Source: JACVRW01 sp035705985 (GTDB lineage Bacteria; Actinomycetota; Thermoleophilia; Solirubrobacterales; Thermoleophilaceae). From it: a DNA stretch of 9,051 nucleotides. A model generated the notes under the pieces. That model was not told where the DNA came from and did not search any database. It worked only from the letters and a program-made list of their open reading frames with translations. The translations under genes and the position numbers were made by a program. Shown here one piece after another: positions 7,161 through 9,051 of the stretch; positions within the stretch are counted from its first letter, which is position 1, and every line of letters begins with the position of its first letter. The stretch lies in contig DASSVP010000145.1 of NCBI GenBank assembly GCA_035705985.1, forward strand, positions 1 through 9,051, read 5' to 3'.

Positions 7161-7775
7161 TTGCGCGTCGGGATCTTCGGAGGAGCGTTCAACCCGCCGC
7201 ACATCGGTCACCTCGTGTGCGCGCAGGAGGCGCTGGTGCAGCTCGAGCTCGACCGCGTGGTGTTCATGCCGGTCGGCCGGGCGCCGCACCGGGAGATCGA
7301 GGGCGACCCGGGGGCCGAGGCCCGGCTCGACATGGTGGAGCTGGCCGTGGCCGGCGACGAGCGCTTCACGACGTCACGGATTGAGCTGGACCGCGAGGGC
7401 CCGTCGTACACCTCGGACACGCTCGCCCAGCTGCACGAGGAGGCGCCGGACGACGAGCTCTTCCTGATCCTCGGCGGCGACCAGGCCGCGGCGCTCGCGT
7501 CGTGGCACGAGCCCGAGAAGGTGCTGGAGCGCGCGACGGTCGCGGTGTTCGAGCGGGCGAGCTGGGGCCGTAACGCGATCGTGATCAAGATCGGGCGGCT
7601 CGCGGGTTCGCGGAACGTGCGCTACCTCGACATGCCGATGATCCAGGTGTCCTCGTCCGGCATCCGCCGCCGGGTGCGTGAGGGGACGCCCATTCGGTAT
7701 CTGGTTCCCGACAAGGTGGCGAGCTACATCGAGGAGAAGGCGCTCTACGGCGCCAGGGAGGCGGTCGCGACTTGA
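7161..7775 (+). CDS. nadD: Nicotinate-nucleotide adenylyltransferase
   Basis: NadD transfers AMP from ATP to nicotinate mononucleotide, giving deamido-NAD in the cytosolic NAD pathway. The 204-residue protein starts with the nucleotidyltransferase motif GIFGGAFNPPHIGH at 4-17, with HIGH at 14-17. It continues with GPSYTSDTL at 80-88, LILGGDQ at 102-108 and the C-terminal ATP-binding SSSGIRRRVREG at 164-175. The length is normal. The start is TTG 7161, 5 nt after the proA stop; no ATG or GTG fits, because the protein must begin just before RVGIFGG. No clear Shine-Dalgarno is seen, so translation may be coupled to proA. The TGA stop overlaps the rsfS TTG by 4 nt. Confidence 0.96.
   Translation: MRVGIFGGAFNPPHIGHLVCAQEALVQLELDRVVFMPVGRAPHREIEGDPGAEARLDMVELAVAGDERFTTSRIELDREGPSYTSDTLAQLHEEAPDDELFLILGGDQAAALASWHEPEKVLERATVAVFERASWGRNAIVIKIGRLAGSRNVRYLDMPMIQVSSSGIRRRVREGTPIRYLVPDKVASYIEEKALYGAREAVAT
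7756..7761 (+). promoter_or_regulatory. Shine-Dalgarno site of rsfS
   Basis: GGGAGG inside the nadD 3' end lies 10 nt before TTG 7772. It supports TTG as the rsfS start despite the rare codon. Confidence 0.6.
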
Positions 7776-8119
7776 GCGCGGAGCTCGCGGAGCGCATCGC
7801 CGCCATCGCATCCGACAAGAAGGCGATCGACATCCGCGTGATCGACCTGCGCGGGATCGTCTCGTACACCGACTTCTTCGTGATCTGCTCGGGCAACACC
7901 GAGCGCCAGGCGAAGGCGATCCACGACGGGATCTACGAGGAGCTGAAGAACCAGGGCGACGAGCGCCTGCTGCCCCGCCGCACCGAGGGCGCCCGCGAGG
8001 CCCGCTGGATCCTGCTCGACTACTGGGACGTGGTCGTGCACATCTTCACGCCCGAGGCGCGCGAGTATTACCGCCTCGAGAACCTCTGGGGCGAGGCACC
8101 CGCCCGCTCCGTGGGCTAA
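7772..8119 (+). CDS. rsfS: Ribosomal silencing factor RsfS (Iojap/DUF143)
   Basis: RsfS binds protein L14 of the 50S subunit and blocks subunit joining, reducing translation in starvation. The 115-residue protein has the family core: KKAIDIRVIDLRGIVSYTD, FFVICSGNTERQAKAI and the C-terminal WILLDYWDVVVHIFTPEARE followed by YYRLENLWGEAP. The length is typical. It starts at TTG 7772, overlapping the nadD stop as TTGA, with GGGAGG upstream. nadD-rsfS is a widely conserved pair. This is the last of the compact housekeeping genes; base composition becomes less GC-rich just downstream. Confidence 0.97.
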   Translation: MSAELAERIAAIASDKKAIDIRVIDLRGIVSYTDFFVICSGNTERQAKAIHDGIYEELKNQGDERLLPRRTEGAREARWILLDYWDVVVHIFTPEAREYYRLENLWGEAPARSVG

Positions 8120-8140
8120 CGCTTCCATCCGGTCCTCGTG

Positions 8141-8154
8141 CGAACATACGTTCG
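8141..8154. promoter_or_regulatory. LexA/SOS box
   Basis: CGAACATACGTTCG is a perfect 5-bp inverted repeat with a 4-bp centre. It matches the Gram-positive and actinobacterial LexA operator (GAAC-N4-GTTC core, CGAAC-N4-GTTCG in full). It overlaps the first base of the GTG start of the endonuclease frame, so bound LexA would cover the promoter or start region. The centre ATAC and its flanks may also form the -10 element. It implies induction by DNA damage; this is inferred from sequence only. Confidence 0.85.
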
Positions 8155-8804
8155 TGTTGTCGACCAATCAAAAAGGCGGAATCGCGGAGACCGCAATCAC
8201 CGCGGCAGCCACGAAGCTCGACATCCCGGTCCTGCGCCCGGTCGTCGAGCATGGCCGCTACGACCTGGCGTTCGAGATCGGCGACCGGATCCTGCGCGTG
8301 CAGTGCAAGTGGGGCGCCTTGTCAGACGACGGCGCGATCATCAAGGTGAACCTCACGAGCAACTGGTGCACCCCGACCGGATATGAGCGGCGCTACTACA
8401 CGGCAGACGAGATCGACTTGGTGGCCGTGTATTGCAGCGCGCTCGACCGCTGCTACCTTCTCCCGATCGCTCTCGTCGCGGGACGGCGCGGGATCCAGCT
8501 GAGGGTCACTCCACCGAAGAACGGTCAGAGGGCATGTCTCAACCTTGCGGTAGATTTTGAGCTTCCCGGGGCTATAGCTCAGCTGGGAGAGCGCTTGCGT
8601 GGCACGCAAGAGGCCGCCGGTTCGAGTCCGGCTAGCTCCACCTCGCTCCCGAAGACGCTCGACGTCGGAGCCCACGAGTTCCGCAACCATTTCGGGTACT
8701 ACCTCGAGCGCGCGGCAGCCGGCGATGAGGTCCGCGTCAGCCGTCGCGGCCGCCCTTATGTGCGACTGGTCCCTGAAGCGCCGCGGCTGGAGGTGGCCGC
8801 CTGA
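8154..8804 (+). CDS. PD-(D/E)XK homing-type endonuclease, frame continuing through tRNA-Ala into Phd-like domain
   Basis: The open frame encodes 216 residues. Residues 1-137 are a nuclease of the group I intron PD-(D/E)XK type known from I-Ssp6803I. The N-terminus MLSTNQKGGIAETAI carries Glu12, followed by GRYDLAFE with Asp37 and RVQCKW with Gln50 and Lys52 (the D...Q-x-K site). Next come TPTGYERRYYTADEIDLVAVYC and a final PPKNGQRACLNLAVDFEL. No intron or exon context is seen. No stop occurs before the tRNA-Ala gene: codon 139 begins exactly at the first tRNA base, and residues 139-162 are tRNA-encoded (GAIAQLGERLRGTQ and on). Residues 163-216 are antitoxin-like. The GTG start overlaps a LexA box. 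The nuclease stretch looks less GC-rich than upstream genes, suggesting acquisition. Whether the full protein is made is unknown; it could effectively end within the tRNA after processing. Confidence 0.8.
   Translation: MLSTNQKGGIAETAITAAATKLDIPVLRPVVEHGRYDLAFEIGDRILRVQCKWGALSDDGAIIKVNLTSNWCTPTGYERRYYTADEIDLVAVYCSALDRCYLLPIALVAGRRGIQLRVTPPKNGQRACLNLAVDFELPGAIAQLGERLRGTQEAAGSSPASSTSLPKTLDVGAHEFRNHFGYYLERAAAGDEVRVSRRGRPYVRLVPEAPRLEVAA
8551..8556 (+). promoter_or_regulatory. Possible -10 element of tRNA-Ala inside the nuclease frame
   Basis: TAGATT lies in a locally AT-rich patch (8551-8560) at the end of the nuclease domain. It would place a transcription start about 5 nt before the mature tRNA end. 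No convincing -35 is seen 16-18 bp upstream, so this is weak. If it is not used, the tRNA depends on transcription from the SOS-boxed nuclease promoter or from rsfS read-through. Confidence 0.3.
8568..8640 (+). tRNA. tRNA-Ala (anticodon GGC)
   Basis: The 73-nt gene folds fully. The acceptor GGGGCTA/TAGCTCC contains the G3:U70 pair that identifies tRNA-Ala, and the discriminator is A73. The D arm is GCTC/GAGC. The anticodon stem CTTGC/GCAAG has the loop GTGGCAC with anticodon GGC (34-36), reading GCC and GCU. The variable loop is AGGCC and the T arm is GCCGG/CCGGC with loop TTCGAGT. The 3' CCA is not encoded (CCT follows). Every element is intact, so it should be functional. It lies entirely inside a longer protein-coding open frame on the same strand. 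Confidence 0.97.
8641..8804 (+). other. Phd/YefM antitoxin-like domain without its own start codon
   Basis: This part of the 8154-8804 frame encodes KTLDVGAHEFRNHFGYYLER, then AAAGDEVRVSRRGRPYVRLVPEAP. This is the Phd/YefM pattern: a short strand, the EFRNHFGYYLERAAAG helix, then a V-R-V-S-RRGRP-Y-V-R-L-V-P strand pair. Such domains bind DNA and, with a C-terminal tail, neutralise a toxin. Here the tail is only LEVAA and no RelE, Doc or PIN toxin follows. No in-frame ATG, GTG or TTG exists between the tRNA 3' end and the domain. The nearest is TTG 8595 in the tRNA anticodon stem. It is either a fused C-terminal domain of the nuclease frame or a remnant. Confidence 0.7.
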
Positions 8805-8861
8805 GCTCACGGTCGACGACATACTGCCGCACATCGGCCTTGACGCAGCTCGCGCGCTCTG
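8805..8861. other. Short intergenic stretch after the Phd-like domain
   Basis: These 57 bp hold no recognisable gene or terminator. One frame reads ELTVDDILPHIGLDAARALC before TAG 8863-8865, but it has no start of its own and matches no family I know. It could be the trace of a lost partner gene. Confidence 0.4.
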
Positions 8862-8890
8862 TTAGTCATTCGCCTTAGGCGATCGACTAA
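8862..8890. promoter_or_regulatory. 29-bp inverted repeat, probable TetR operator
   Basis: The two 14-bp arms around the central T8876 pair at 12 of 14 positions. The outer half-sites are TTAGTC (8862-8867) and GACTAA (8885-8890), and the inner ones are TCGCCT and AGGCGA. The repeat ends exactly against the ATG of the TetR gene. TetR repressors usually bind such palindromes at their own promoter, so autoregulation is the simplest reading. No T-tract follows, which argues against a terminator. Confidence 0.8.
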
Positions 8891-9051
8891 ATGGAACCGC
8901 TCCCCACTCCCGAGCTGGCCCGTACGCCCCGCAGCGCCACCGCCGAGGCGTTTCTCGACGCCGCCGAGCGCCTGCTGATCGAGGTGGGGCACGGGGGGAT
9001 CACGACTCGCCGGCTGGCCGCCGAGGCGGGCGCGAACCAGGGCTTGGTCCA
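8891..9051 (+). CDS. TetR-family transcriptional regulator, N-terminal part
   Basis: The frame is open to the window edge: 53 complete codons of a protein usually near 200 residues. After MEPLPTPELARTPRS it reads ATAEAFLDAAERLLIEVGHG, then GITTRRLAAEAGANQGLV. This is the TetR N-terminal helix-turn-helix (helix 1 FLDAAERLL, recognition region RRLAAEAGANQGLV). The ligand-binding domain lies outside the window, so ligand and targets cannot be told. ATG 8891 is chosen because the frame starts there and a palindrome abuts it. The lack of a Shine-Dalgarno, with the palindrome directly upstream, suggests a leaderless or near-leaderless message. Confidence 0.9.
   Translation, partial: MEPLPTPELARTPRSATAEAFLDAAERLLIEVGHGGITTRRLAAEAGANQGLV

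Noticed and set aside
8138..8386. 82-residue frame starting just before the LexA box
   Set aside because: It reads arginine-rich sequence in the alternate frame of the nuclease, which carries clear motifs in its own frame.
8154..8640. Group I intron interrupting the tRNA
   Set aside because: The tRNA-Ala is continuous and folds completely; no intron core lies within it and the nuclease lies wholly upstream.
8599..8865. 88-residue plus-strand frame starting within the tRNA anticodon loop
   Set aside because: It is the other frame of the tRNA and Phd region, rich in S/R/P/A with no family match; only its tail leaves the Phd region.
8862..8890. Inverted repeat as an intrinsic terminator for the preceding genes
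   Set aside because: No T-run follows and it abuts a start codon; an operator fits better.

Overview
The window is GC-rich DNA, apparently bacterial chromosome, from a high-GC Gram-positive lineage. Most genes are tightly packed, and many start with GTG or TTG. The conserved order L21-L27-Obg-ProB-ProA-NadD-RsfS, a LexA box of the Gram-positive type and long actinobacterial HxlR and MATE proteins point to Actinomycetota. Thermoleophilia/Solirubrobacterales is my best guess, from gene content only.

Positions 1-4073 hold a plus-strand, operon-like series. It contains the last codons of rplU (L21), rpmA (L27), a DUF1028 Ntn-hydrolase-like protein with a helical-repeat tail, obg (ribosome-assembly GTPase), a small lipoprotein and proB (glutamate 5-kinase). 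Neighbours abut or overlap by one base. Positions 4070-5837 hold a MATE transporter and a convergent HxlR-type regulator on the minus strand; this pair separates proB from proA. Positions 5884-8119 hold proA, nadD and rsfS on the plus strand, probably started by a promoter just upstream of proA. Together these genes cover ribosome assembly and silencing (L21, L27, Obg, RsfS), the first two steps of proline synthesis (ProB, ProA) and NAD synthesis (NadD).

The last kilobase is different in character. A perfect LexA/SOS-type box (CGAAC-N4-GTTCG, 8141-8154) overlaps the start codon of a PD-(D/E)XK endonuclease of the group I intron homing type. That reading frame has no stop before an intact tRNA-Ala(GGC) gene. 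It runs in frame through the whole tRNA and on into a Phd/YefM antitoxin-like domain, ending at 8804. The antitoxin part has no ordinary start codon of its own outside the tRNA, and no toxin follows. A TetR-family regulator then begins at 8891 and runs off the window; a 29-bp near-perfect inverted repeat, probably its operator, lies directly against its ATG.

No stretch over 300 bases lacks a gene. The gaps (8120-8153, 8805-8890, 5838-5883) are short and described below. I saw no CRISPR array, IS element or convincing intrinsic terminator. The long minus-strand open frames across 42-4118 are GC-bias shadows of the plus-strand genes.
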